Shown here: piece by piece, positions 1-7,091 of the stretch | Layout of the letters: every line of letters begins with the position of its first letter | Numbering within the stretch: position 1 is the stretch's first letter | Origin: JADJWR01 sp964509545 | Lineage (GTDB): Bacteria; Pseudomonadota; Gammaproteobacteria; Burkholderiales; Burkholderiaceae_F | DNA length: 10,339 nt | Reading direction: 5' to 3' | Assembly (NCBI GenBank): GCA_964509545.1 | Contig: CAZDXQ010000080.1 | Location: 1 to 10,339 of the forward strand | Position numbers and translations under genes: made by a program | The notes under the pieces: generated by a model | The model's database searches: none | What the model saw: only the letters and a program-made list of their open reading frames with translations | Told to the model about the DNA's origin: nothing

Positions 1-392
1 GGCGTGTCCTCGAACATGTGGATGAAGCCGTGCAGCTCGCGCAGCACGTCGTTCGGGATGTGGCGCGAGGTGCGCGTCTCGCCGTACAGGAAGATCGGGA
101 TGTCGGCGTTGCGCCAGCGGATGGCGCCGACGAAGTCGCGCAGATGCTTGACCGCCGGATTGTCGGCGTCGTCACCGCCTTCGGCGAACTCCTCGTCGTC
201 GATCGAGACGATGAAGGCCGAGGCGCGGCTTTGCTGCTGGGCGAAGCTGGCCAGGTCGCCGTAGGTGGTCACACCGATCACCTCGACGCTCTCGCCCTCG
301 ATCGCGCGGGCCAGCGCGCGGATGCCCAGGCCGCTGGCGTTCTCGGAGCGGTAGTCCTCGTCGATGATGACGATCGGGAAGCGGAATCGCAT
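1..392 (-). CDS. Orn/Lys/Arg decarboxylase, N-terminal wing domain (3' truncated by window edge)
   Basis: This is the start of a PLP-dependent basic amino acid decarboxylase of the bacterial fold-III (lysine/arginine/ornithine) family; only the first 130 residues are in the window. It opens with MRFRFPIVIIDEDY and contains NADIPIFLYGETRTSRHIPN (residues 95-114) and LHGFIHMFEDT (120-130). These match the flavodoxin-like 'wing' domain that precedes the PLP domain and takes part in oligomer assembly. The PLP lysine and substrate residues lie beyond the left edge, so substrate choice among lysine, arginine and ornithine cannot be read. The ATG at 392 is the natural family start, although the Shine-Dalgarno match ahead of it is poor. 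The gene lies 90 bases after the HDOD gene on the same strand, with a hairpin between them, so it may have its own transcript. The family assignment is firm; the exact substrate is unknown. Confidence 0.9.
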   Translation of the reverse strand, partial: MRFRFPIVIIDEDYRSENASGLGIRALARAIEGESVEVIGVTTYGDLASFAQQQSRASAFIVSIDDEEFAEGGDDADNPAVKHLRDFVGAIRWRNADIPIFLYGETRTSRHIPNDVLRELHGFIHMFEDT

Positions 393-436
393 GGGGGTCC
401 GGCGCTGCGCAGGCGAACAAAGCGCCGATTATCCAA

Positions 437-473
437 CGCCGCCCCGGAGCGAGGCGGCGCCGCGGGCCGCGGC
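437..473 (-). terminator. Tandem GC hairpins after the HDOD gene, possible terminator
   Basis: Two adjacent inverted repeats lie just past the HDOD stop on the minus strand. One is the 13-base palindrome CCGCGGgCCGCGG (460-472), which gains a G-C pair at 459/473. The other has perfect 7-base arms, CGCCGCC (437-443) and GGCGGCG (453-459), around a 9-base loop. On the minus strand the second hairpin is followed by TTGGATAAT, which is only weakly T-rich. It could be a leaky intrinsic terminator between the HDOD gene and the decarboxylase. In DNA this GC-rich, short GC stems also arise by chance. Confidence 0.3.
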
Positions 474-482
474 CGGCGCGCG

Positions 483-2078
483 CTAGATGCGCGAGCCCGA
501 GCGCAGCGCCAGTGCTATCTGGCTGCGCAGCGCGCGCAGCACGCGCAGTTCCTCGGCGCTCGGCCCGCCGGCGTCGACGACACGGCGCTCCGCGTAAAGC
601 AGGCCGGCAGCGCGGCCCGCGGTCGCGATCGGCATCAGCAGGAAACTCTTCGTCGCCGCGCACTGCTGCGCGAACCAGGGCGGCAGGCGGTTGCGGATCT
701 TCTCGGCCGCCGCATCGGCGATGTGCAGGTCGGTCGTCTTGGCCAGCGCGGCGCTGAACAGATCCGTGCCGTGCGCGGGCAGCGTGAACTGCGGCCGCGG
801 CTGGCCGAAGCCCGTGCGCACGCGCAAGGTGCCGGCGGCGCCATCGCGCAGCACCAGCACCACGCGCGCATAGCCGAGACCGTTGTAGATGGTCTCGAGC
901 ACCAGATCGACCACGGTCGACGATTCGGTGCCGCGCGCCAGCGCATCGGTGGCGTCGGCCAGGCCGGCAAGCAGCACCGCCATCGCGTTCAGCGGTCGCC
1001 CCACCGGGTCGCGTTCGGCGCTGGGCGTGTCCTCGTCTTCGGGAAGCGCGCCGACCGGCGCGGCGTCGTTGGCCTTGCGCTCGCCCTCCCGATCGATCCC
1101 CGCGGCCCGTTCGAACTGCCGCGCGCGCTCTGTCGCGGCCTCGATCGCCGCCGCAAATGCGCCATCCTCGACGAGCAGCGCCGGGGCGAAGCGTTCGCGC
1201 ACCTGTCGCAGCGCCGCTTCGCTGGCGCAGCCGCCGGCGGCGCGCAGCGTTTCGGCCACCGCATCGGCGAAATGGGCGGCGGCCCGGATCGGATCGACCG
1301 TTGCCGCATCGATTCGCGCCGGCAGCGGTTGCGTGGCCAGCACCAGCCGTTCGGGCAGGCTCCATTGGCGCAGCAACTGCGTCGTCAGTTCTTCGAGGCT
1401 GCAGCCGACCACGCTGCGCGCATCCTGCCCGTCGCGCACCGCCGCCAGCGCCTGCGGCGCATACACTGCCAGCAGCATGCGGCCGACATTGCGGAACAGC
1501 GCCGCGATGCAGGCGATCTCGGCCTGCTCCGCCGCGGCCGTGCCGAGCAGCAGCGGCGCCAGGCTCGAGGCGAGCAACGCCTGGCGGAAGTCGGCATACA
1601 CGCGCGGTGCGTCGGCGCCGACGACCCCGTCGAGCAACAGCAGCGACAGCGCCGCGGCTTTCACGCGGTCGACGCCGAGCAGAAGGATCGCCCGCGTCAC
1701 GGTCGTCACCGGCGGTGTGCCGGTGCGGTAAGGCATCGTGTTGGCCAGATGCAGCAGGCGCTGAGTGAGCGACGCGTCGGCAAGGATGGCGTCCGCCAGC
1801 GCATGCACGGCCTCGCTGTCGCTGGCCAGCAACCGGGTCAGTCGGGCGATGGCCGGACCGGCCGCGGGCAGGCCGCCGCGCTCGCGCGCCGCGCGCAGCA
1901 CCTCCTCCGCCGCGGTGGTCGTGCGGCCAGGGCTCAGCGACTGGGTGGCTCCGCCGTCGGGCAAGGCGATCTCTCCGGCGCCCCGGGGCGGCGCCCGATC
2001 CGGCAAATCTAGACGCGCACGCAGTACCTCGATGCCGGGAAAAGCGCTGCCTATGGCGGTCAGGGGCTCGCCCGCCAC
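483..2078 (-). CDS. HDOD-domain signalling protein with C-terminal GAF-like domain
   Basis: This 531-residue protein joins two sensory or regulatory modules. Residues 1-55 are low-complexity and probably disordered. Residues about 60-280 form an HDOD domain, recognisable from ADASLTQRLLHLANTMPY (100-117) and the block around AILLLGVDRVKAAALSLLLL (130-149). Where catalytic HD domains carry His-Asp, this protein reads ALFRNVGRMLL (193-203), so the metal-binding pair is gone, as is usual for HDOD, and hydrolysis is unlikely. Residues 330-360 are an acidic linker. Residues about 365-530 look like a GAF domain, with ESSTVVDLVLETIYNGLGYAR (385-405) and SFLLMPIATAGRAAGLLYAE (478-497) typical of that fold. 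The start is taken as GTG at 2078, 37 bases after the dcd stop; no good Shine-Dalgarno is visible, and a TTG near residue 25 is an alternative. The signal it senses is unknown. Confidence 0.85.
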   Translation of the reverse strand: MAGEPLTAIGSAFPGIEVLRARLDLPDRAPPRGAGEIALPDGGATQSLSPGRTTTAAEEVLRAARERGGLPAAGPAIARLTRLLASDSEAVHALADAILADASLTQRLLHLANTMPYRTGTPPVTTVTRAILLLGVDRVKAAALSLLLLDGVVGADAPRVYADFRQALLASSLAPLLLGTAAAEQAEIACIAALFRNVGRMLLAVYAPQALAAVRDGQDARSVVGCSLEELTTQLLRQWSLPERLVLATQPLPARIDAATVDPIRAAAHFADAVAETLRAAGGCASEAALRQVRERFAPALLVEDGAFAAAIEAATERARQFERAAGIDREGERKANDAAPVGALPEDEDTPSAERDPVGRPLNAMAVLLAGLADATDALARGTESSTVVDLVLETIYNGLGYARVVLVLRDGAAGTLRVRTGFGQPRPQFTLPAHGTDLFSAALAKTTDLHIADAAAEKIRNRLPPWFAQQCAATKSFLLMPIATAGRAAGLLYAERRVVDAGGPSAEELRVLRALRSQIALALRSGSRI

Positions 2079-2115
2079 GGATACGCGCGTGGGCGATGTG
2101 CCGATTGACGGGTCG

Positions 2116-2679
<564 letters not shown>

Positions 2680-2929
2680 CTGTCCGCCCGGTCGGCTGAT
2701 CAACGCGCGCAGTCTAATGAAACGCGGTCTGGACCCGTCCTGCGCAAAGTACGCAGCGCGCAACCCCGTGCTTCGGTGATGACGGCTGCCGCCCGGCCGA
2801 GGTCAAATTAGTGGGCACTGACCGACCCACGCAGGGCCTCGGCGCCTGCGTTCGACCTATACACGGCCTATGCGCGACGCAGTTCCCTTCCTTCGCCGGC
2901 AACCCGACGCATGGCTAGACTCTAGGCCC
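2680..2929. other. Divergent intergenic region between dcd and the PLP enzyme gene
   Basis: These 250 bases must hold the promoters for dcd (leftward) and the PLP enzyme gene (rightward). I found no convincing -35/-10 pair on either strand. Two short inverted repeats are visible: GTGGG (2811-2815) with CCCAC (2826-2830), and CGCAGG (2830-2835) with CCTGCG (2845-2850). The stretch around 2801-2812 (GGTCAAATTAGT) is locally AT-richer than its surroundings. Either gene could extend into this region if an upstream start is used: 2763 for dcd, 2870 for the PLP enzyme. Confidence 0.5.
2915..2925. repeat. 11-base palindrome just upstream of the PLP enzyme start
   Basis: CTAGA-C-TCTAG is a perfect palindrome ending 4 bases before the chosen ATG at 2930. 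It overlaps the position expected for a ribosome binding site, where no strong Shine-Dalgarno is seen. CTAG-containing words are rare in many proteobacterial genomes, so it stands out a little, but no binding protein can be named. It could also be chance, or coding if the 2870 start is real. Confidence 0.3.
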
Positions 2930-4057
2930 ATGAGTTCGCACTGGATGCCGGCGCAGCCGGGCGACGCGCTCGCCGACATCGATACCCCGGCGCTGATCCT
3001 CGACCTGGACCGCTTCGACGCCAATCTCGAACGGATGATGGCGGCGGCCGAGGCTGCGGGGGTGCGCGTGCGGCCGCACGCCAAGACGCACAAGTCGCTG
3101 CAGATCGCGCACCGGCAGGTCGCCGCCGGCGCCATCGGCATCTGCTGCCAGAAGATCGGTGAGGCCGAGATCTTCCTCGGTGGCGGCATTCGCGACGTGT
3201 TGATCACCAACGAGGTCGTCGGTCCGCGCAAGCTGCGCCGCCTCGCACAGCTGGCGAAGATGTTCGGCAGCGCCCGCCTCGGCCTGTGCGTCGACGACGC
3301 GAGCGTGGTCCGCCAACTGTCGCTGATCTGCGGCGAGGAGGACGCCGAAGTCGATGTCTACATCGAACTGGACGTCGGCCAGAACCGCGCCGGCGTCGCC
3401 ACGCCGGCCGATGCGCTCGAACTGGCGCGCGAAGTGATGCACCACCCGCGTCTGACCCTGATGGGCCTGCAGGCCTACGCCGGCTCGGCGCAACACCGCC
3501 GCGGCGTGCCGGAGCGGCGCGAGGCGGCGCAGCGCGCGGCCGAACGCGCCGCCGAGGCACGCGCGCTGATGCAGGAGGCTGGCCTGCCGTGCGAGATCGT
3601 CACCGGCGGCGGCACCGGCACCTTCATGTACGACATCGGCAGCCGCGTCTACGACGAGATCCAGCCGGGCTCATTCGCCTTCATGGACTTCGACTACGCG
3701 CGCAACGAGCCCGATCCCGAAGTGCCGCAGTTCGAGCATGCGCTGTTCCTGCTCGCCTCGGTGATGAGCATGCGCGGCGACCGGGCCACGCTCGACGCCG
3801 GTCTGAAGGCGTTCTCAACCGACTCCGGCGCGGCGCGACCGACGTTCAGCGGCTGGCAGGTCCGATCGGTCAGCGACGAACACTCGGTGCTTACCCGGAT
3901 CGACGAAAGCGGACCCGACATCAAGCTCGGCGCCAAGGCGCTGCTCGTGCCTGGCCACTGCGATCCGACGATCAACCTGCACGACTGGATCGTCGCAGTC
4001 CGCAAGGGCAAGGTCGAGGACGTCTGGCCGATCGATGCGCGCGGCAAGGTGTACTGA
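2930..4057 (+). CDS. DSD1-family PLP enzyme, D-threonine aldolase-like
   Basis: This 375-residue cytoplasmic enzyme belongs to the fold-III (alanine racemase-like barrel) PLP family that includes D-threonine aldolase, D-3-hydroxyaspartate aldolase and D-serine dehydratase. The barrel begins at DIDTPALILDLDRFDANL (16-33). Lys52 in RPHAKTHKS (48-56) is the PLP lysine. VTGGGTGTFMYD (224-235) is the phosphate-binding region. The C-terminal beta domain carries VPGHCDPTINLHD (340-352). From what I know of the family, metal-dependent aldolases bind the metal through His-x-Asp and D-serine dehydratases through His-x-Cys. This protein has His343-Cys344-Asp345, which favours a D-3-hydroxy amino acid aldolase. 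The ATG at 2930 gives the usual family length (about 375-390). An in-frame ATG at 2870 would add 20 unmatched residues. It lies 211 bases upstream of glgC with several hairpins between, so it is probably a separate unit. The family is firm; the aldolase activity is inferred. Confidence 0.9.
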   Translation: MSSHWMPAQPGDALADIDTPALILDLDRFDANLERMMAAAEAAGVRVRPHAKTHKSLQIAHRQVAAGAIGICCQKIGEAEIFLGGGIRDVLITNEVVGPRKLRRLAQLAKMFGSARLGLCVDDASVVRQLSLICGEEDAEVDVYIELDVGQNRAGVATPADALELAREVMHHPRLTLMGLQAYAGSAQHRRGVPERREAAQRAAERAAEARALMQEAGLPCEIVTGGGTGTFMYDIGSRVYDEIQPGSFAFMDFDYARNEPDPEVPQFEHALFLLASVMSMRGDRATLDAGLKAFSTDSGAARPTFSGWQVRSVSDEHSVLTRIDESGPDIKLGAKALLVPGHCDPTINLHDWIVAVRKGKVEDVWPIDARGKVY

Positions 4058-4066
4058 GCGAGCCCA

Positions 4067-4087
4067 GGGCCGGGCTGCGCCCGGCCC
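4067..4087. terminator. Perfect 9-bp hairpin after the PLP enzyme gene
   Basis: GGGCCGGGC (4067-4075) and GCCCGGCCC (4079-4087) form a perfect 9-base-pair stem around the 3-base loop TGC, starting 9 bases after the TGA at 4055-4057. The position fits a transcription terminator for the PLP enzyme gene. It is not followed by a run of T, so if it terminates transcription it does so as a T-less hairpin or with help from Rho. A second perfect palindrome, CCCCGCGGGG, follows at 4091-4100. Confidence 0.45.
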
Positions 4088-4101
4088 GCGCCCCGCGGGG
4101 G

Positions 4102-4136
4102 TCAAGGAAACCTGGGGCGGCCCGGCGTTTCCTTGA
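4102..4136. repeat. Long inverted repeat in the leader region of glgC
   Basis: TCAAGGAAAC (4102-4111) and GTTTCCTTGA (4127-4136) are perfect 10-base complementary arms. The 15 bases between them can fold further: five more pairs, one of them G-T, with a one-base bulge and the loop GCGG. The arms are AT-rich relative to the surrounding DNA, which makes a chance origin less likely than for the neighbouring GC stems. No T-run follows on either strand. It could be part of a composite terminator, an operator, or an RNA structure upstream of glgC. It occurs once in this window. Confidence 0.55.
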
Positions 4137-4235
4137 GAAGCGCGCCGGCGACGCGCGCGCGCACGGCCGTTGCGCGCAGTCAAATCCCTGCTGTAAGTCC
4201 CGTTGCGCGGCTGGCTGCGCCGCAGGCTCGGCGTT

Positions 4236-4248
4236 ACGCTTCAAGCGT
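4236..4248. repeat. 13-base palindrome 20 bases upstream of glgC
   Basis: ACGCTT-C-AAGCGT is a perfect 6+6 palindrome ending 20 bases before the glgC ATG at 4269. As RNA the loop would be too tight, so a protein-binding site is more plausible than a hairpin. I recognise no regulator consensus in it. Confidence 0.3.
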
Positions 4249-4268
4249 GGATTCGACGGGGACAAGGA

Positions 4269-5531
4269 ATGAAGCTGGAACCGTTCGCGGTCAGTCAGCT
4301 GCCCAAGCGCGCGCTGGCCCTGGTGCTGGCCGGCGGCCGCGGCAGCCGCCTGCATGAACTCACCGACATCCGCTCCAAGCCGGCCGTCTACTTCGGCGGC
4401 AAGTTCCGCATCGTCGACTTCACCCTGTCGAACTGCCTGAACTCCGGCCTGCGCCGCATCGCCGTGCTGACGCAGTACAAGAGCCACAGCCTGCTGCGCC
4501 ACCTGCAGCGCGGCTGGTCGTTCCTGAAGCCGGAGCTGAACGAATGGGTCGACCTGCTGCCGGCGCAGCAGCGCATCGACGAATCCACCTGGTACCAGGG
4601 CACCGCCGATGCAGTTTTCCAGAACCTCGACATCCTTCGCAGCGAGGGACCCGAGTACATCGTCGTTCTGGCCGGCGATCACATTTACAAGATGGACTAT
4701 GGCGCGATGCTGCGCTTCCACGTCGAACACGACGCGCGCTGCACGGTGGCCTGCTTCGAGGTGCCGATCGCCGAGGCGAGCGCCTTCGGCGTGATGTCGG
4801 TCAACGACCAGGGACGAATCGTCGAGTTTGTCGAGAAACCGCCGCAGCCGCCGCCGATGCCCGGCCATCCCGACCTGGCGCTGGCCAGCATGGGCATCTA
4901 TGTCTTCGACGCCGAGTACCTGTACGAGGCGCTGGCGCGCGACGCCGCAGATCCGCACTCGGTGCACGACTTCGGCCGCAACCTCGTGCCGGCGGCCGTG
5001 GCCGAAGGCGTGGCCTACGCGCAGCCTTTCGACGACGCCTGCGTGCGCAGTGAAGAAGGCGAAGCCGCCTACTGGCGCGACGTCGGCACCATCGACGCGT
5101 ACTGGGAGGCCAACATCGACCTGACCGCGACCAAGCCGCAGCTGAACCTGTACGACCGCGCCTGGCCGATCTGGACCTACCAGGAGCAGCTGCCGTCGGC
5201 GAAGTTCGTGCACAACGAACCGGACCGGCGCGGCCTGGCCATCGAGTCGATGGTCTCCGGCGGCTGCATCATCTCCGGAGCGCTGTTCCGTTCGCTGCTG
5301 TTCTCCAATTGCCGCGTGCATTCGTGGGCGCTGGTCAACTGGTCGGTGCTGCTGCCCAACGTCGAGGTCGGCCGGCGGGCGCGCCTGACGCGGACCGTCG
5401 TCGACCGCGGCTGCCGCATCCCCGATGGCCTGGTCGTCGGCGAGGATCCGGCAGACGACGCGCGCCGCTTCCGCCGCACGGCAGGCGGCGTGACCCTGAT
5501 CACCCGCGGCATGCTGGCGAAGCTGGGCTGA
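4269..5531 (+). CDS. glgC: Glucose-1-phosphate adenylyltransferase (ADP-glucose pyrophosphorylase)
   Basis: GlgC makes ADP-glucose from ATP and glucose-1-phosphate, the committed step of bacterial glycogen synthesis. The 420-residue product is close to the usual length (E. coli 431). The N-terminal nucleotidyltransferase domain carries LVLAGGRGSRLHELT (19-32), then SKPAVYFGGKFRIVDFTLSN (37-55... start of the allosteric and substrate site, Lys38 matching the fructose-1,6-bisphosphate lysine). STWYQGTADAVFQN (106-119) follows. LAGDHIYKMDY (134-144) contains the catalytic Asp137, and EFVEKP (186-191) contains Lys190, which binds glucose-1-phosphate. The C-terminal part (about 300-420) is the left-handed beta-helix of allosteric GlgC enzymes, with GLAIESMVSGGCIISGA (322-338). 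The ATG at 4269 is chosen because MKLEPFAVSQLPKRALALVL fits the family and GGGGA lies upstream. glgA follows 87 bases later on the same strand, which suggests co-transcription. No allosteric residue is obviously lost. Confidence 0.97.
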   Translation: MKLEPFAVSQLPKRALALVLAGGRGSRLHELTDIRSKPAVYFGGKFRIVDFTLSNCLNSGLRRIAVLTQYKSHSLLRHLQRGWSFLKPELNEWVDLLPAQQRIDESTWYQGTADAVFQNLDILRSEGPEYIVVLAGDHIYKMDYGAMLRFHVEHDARCTVACFEVPIAEASAFGVMSVNDQGRIVEFVEKPPQPPPMPGHPDLALASMGIYVFDAEYLYEALARDAADPHSVHDFGRNLVPAAVAEGVAYAQPFDDACVRSEEGEAAYWRDVGTIDAYWEANIDLTATKPQLNLYDRAWPIWTYQEQLPSAKFVHNEPDRRGLAIESMVSGGCIISGALFRSLLFSNCRVHSWALVNWSVLLPNVEVGRRARLTRTVVDRGCRIPDGLVVGEDPADDARRFRRTAGGVTLITRGMLAKLG

Positions 5532-5537
5532 TCCGAA

Positions 5538-5550
5538 GCCGACCGTCGGC
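5538..5550. repeat. Palindrome in the glgC-glgA gap
   Basis: GCCGAC-C-GTCGGC is a perfect 13-base palindrome starting 7 bases after the glgC stop. The 87-base gap is otherwise featureless, with no T-run and no clear promoter. The palindrome could stabilise the glgC 3' end or be chance in GC-rich DNA. Confidence 0.25.
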
Positions 5551-5618
5551 GCGACCCGGCCGAACCGCCGGGCGGCCTGGCCCGCAGAAACGTCCGAGCA
5601 AGACGACAAGATCATCGT

Positions 5619-7079
5619 ATGAAGGTGCTGCAGGTTGCGGCGGAGGTCTTCCCGTGGGTGAAGACCGGCGGGCTCGGCGACGTTGTCGCGGCGCTGCCGG
5701 CGGCGCTGGCACGTGCCGGCGCCGACGTGCGGCTGCTGCTGCCGGGCTATCCGCCGCTGCTGCAGGCGCTGCAGGAGGGCTATGTCGTGGCCCAGCTCGG
5801 CAGCACCTTCGGTGCGGCCACCGTCAAGGTGCGCGGCGGCCGCCTGCCCGGCCTCGACCTGCCCGTCTACCTGATCGACTCGCCGTACCTGTACGACCGG
5901 CCCGGCAATCCGTACCTGAGCCCGGCGCGCGCCGACTGGCCGGACAATCCGCGCCGCTTCGGCCTGCTCGGCTGGGCCGCGGCGCATCTGGGCTGCGGCG
6001 ACATCGATCGGCACTGGCGCGCCGACCTCGTGCATGCGCACGACTGGCACGCGGCGCTCGCCTGCACGCACCTGGCGCTGCATCCCGGTCCGCGGCCGGC
6101 GAGCGTGTTCACCGTGCACAACCTCGCCTTCGTCGGCGAATTCGATCCGGCGCTGCTGCCCGAACTGCAGCTGCCGACCTCGATCTTCACCGCAGAGGGA
6201 CTCGAGTTCCACGGCAAGGCCTCGTTCATGAAGGCCGGCCTGTACTACGCCGACCAGCTGACCACGGTCAGCCCGACCTACGCCCGCGAGATCCAGACCT
6301 CGGCCTTCGGCTGCGGCTTCGAGGGCCTGCTGACGCGCCGCGCGGCCGCGCTCGCCGGCATCCTGAACGGCGTCGACAACGCGGTGTGGAATCCGGCCAC
6401 CGACGCCTACCTCGAAGCGCGTTACGACAGCAGCGATCTCGGCGGCAAGGCTGAAGTGAAGGCGGCGCTGCAGCGCTCGCTCGGCCTGCGCGTCGATCCG
6501 CGCCGGCTTCTCATTGGCGTCGTGACCCGGCTCGCCTACCAGAAAGGCGTCGATCTGCTGGCCCAGGCCATGCGCGTGCTGGCGGCCGAGAACGTGCAGC
6601 TGGTGCTGCTCGGCAGTGGCGATCCGCAGCTGGAGCGCGACCTGCTGCAGGTCGCCGCGCAGCTCCCAGAGAGCATGTCGGTCAACCTCGGCTACGACGA
6701 GGCGTTCTCGCACCGGATCATCGCCGGCGCCGACGTGGTGGCCGTACCGTCGCGCTACGAACCTTGCGGGCTGACCCAGCTCTACGGGCTGCGCTACGGC
6801 TCGCTGCCCGTCGTGCACGCCGTGGGCGGCCTGGTCGACACCGTGGTCGACGCCAATGAAGCGAATCTGCAGGCGGACAGAGCCACCGGCTTCACCTTCG
6901 TCAACGCGACCGAGGCGGCGCTTCACGCCACGCTGCACCGCGCGCAGCGACTGTACGACGACCTTCCGCGCTGGCAGCAGGTCATGCGCCGGGCCATGGC
7001 GCAGGACTTCTCGTGGGACGAGGCCGCCGGCCAGTACCTCGCGCTTTTCCGGCGCGTCCTTGAACGGATGGCGCGCTAA
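5619..7079 (+). CDS. glgA: Glycogen synthase (ADP-glucose, GT5)
   Basis: GlgA moves glucose from ADP-glucose to the non-reducing end of alpha-1,4-glucan, using the product of the adjacent glgC. The 486-residue protein has the GT-B two-domain fold and matches the usual length (E. coli 477). The N-terminal domain starts with QVAAEVFPWVKTGGLGDVV (5-23), where Lys15 in KTGGLG contacts the ADP-glucose phosphates. VHAHDWHAAL (138-147) and FTVHNLAFVGEF (164-175) follow. The C-terminal domain has VTRLAYQKGVDLL (302-314) with Arg304 and Lys309, and PSRYEPCGLTQLYGLRYGS (377-395) with the catalytic Glu381 of the E-x7-E element. All key residues are present. The ATG at 5619 is the family start; the ribosome binding site is weak, so translation may depend on coupling or on the glgC transcript. 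No glgB, glgP or glgX is visible. The gene ends 12 bases from the convergent coxG-like gene. Confidence 0.97.
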   Translation: MKVLQVAAEVFPWVKTGGLGDVVAALPAALARAGADVRLLLPGYPPLLQALQEGYVVAQLGSTFGAATVKVRGGRLPGLDLPVYLIDSPYLYDRPGNPYLSPARADWPDNPRRFGLLGWAAAHLGCGDIDRHWRADLVHAHDWHAALACTHLALHPGPRPASVFTVHNLAFVGEFDPALLPELQLPTSIFTAEGLEFHGKASFMKAGLYYADQLTTVSPTYAREIQTSAFGCGFEGLLTRRAAALAGILNGVDNAVWNPATDAYLEARYDSSDLGGKAEVKAALQRSLGLRVDPRRLLIGVVTRLAYQKGVDLLAQAMRVLAAENVQLVLLGSGDPQLERDLLQVAAQLPESMSVNLGYDEAFSHRIIAGADVVAVPSRYEPCGLTQLYGLRYGSLPVVHAVGGLVDTVVDANEANLQADRATGFTFVNATEAALHATLHRAQRLYDDLPRWQQVMRRAMAQDFSWDEAAGQYLALFRRVLERMAR

Positions 7080-7091
7080 GCGCGGCGCGCT

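Noticed and set aside
426..435. GATAAT on the minus strand as a -10 box for the decarboxylase gene
   Set aside because: No -35 element lies at a workable distance; the upstream sequence is a GC hairpin.
18..2012. A 664-codon plus-strand open frame opposite the decarboxylase and HDOD genes
   Set aside because: It is antisense to two genes with clear family motifs and has shadow composition rich in Arg, Ala and Gln with no recognisable domain.
3204..3560. Minus-strand 118-codon Arg/Pro-rich open frame
   Set aside because: It lies entirely inside the conserved PLP enzyme gene on the other strand and is extremely Arg/Pro-biased, a GC artefact.
4170..4197. Possible sigma-70 promoter for glgC, TTGCGC and TGTAAG with a 16-base spacer
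   Set aside because: Only three of six bases match at -35 and four of six at -10; in this region such matches are expected by chance.
3972..6938. A 988-codon open frame on the minus strand opposite the PLP enzyme, glgC and glgA genes
   Set aside because: It lies antisense to well-supported conserved genes, its composition is Arg/Gln/Ala/Val-rich as expected of a GC-biased shadow frame, and it shows no domain I recognise.
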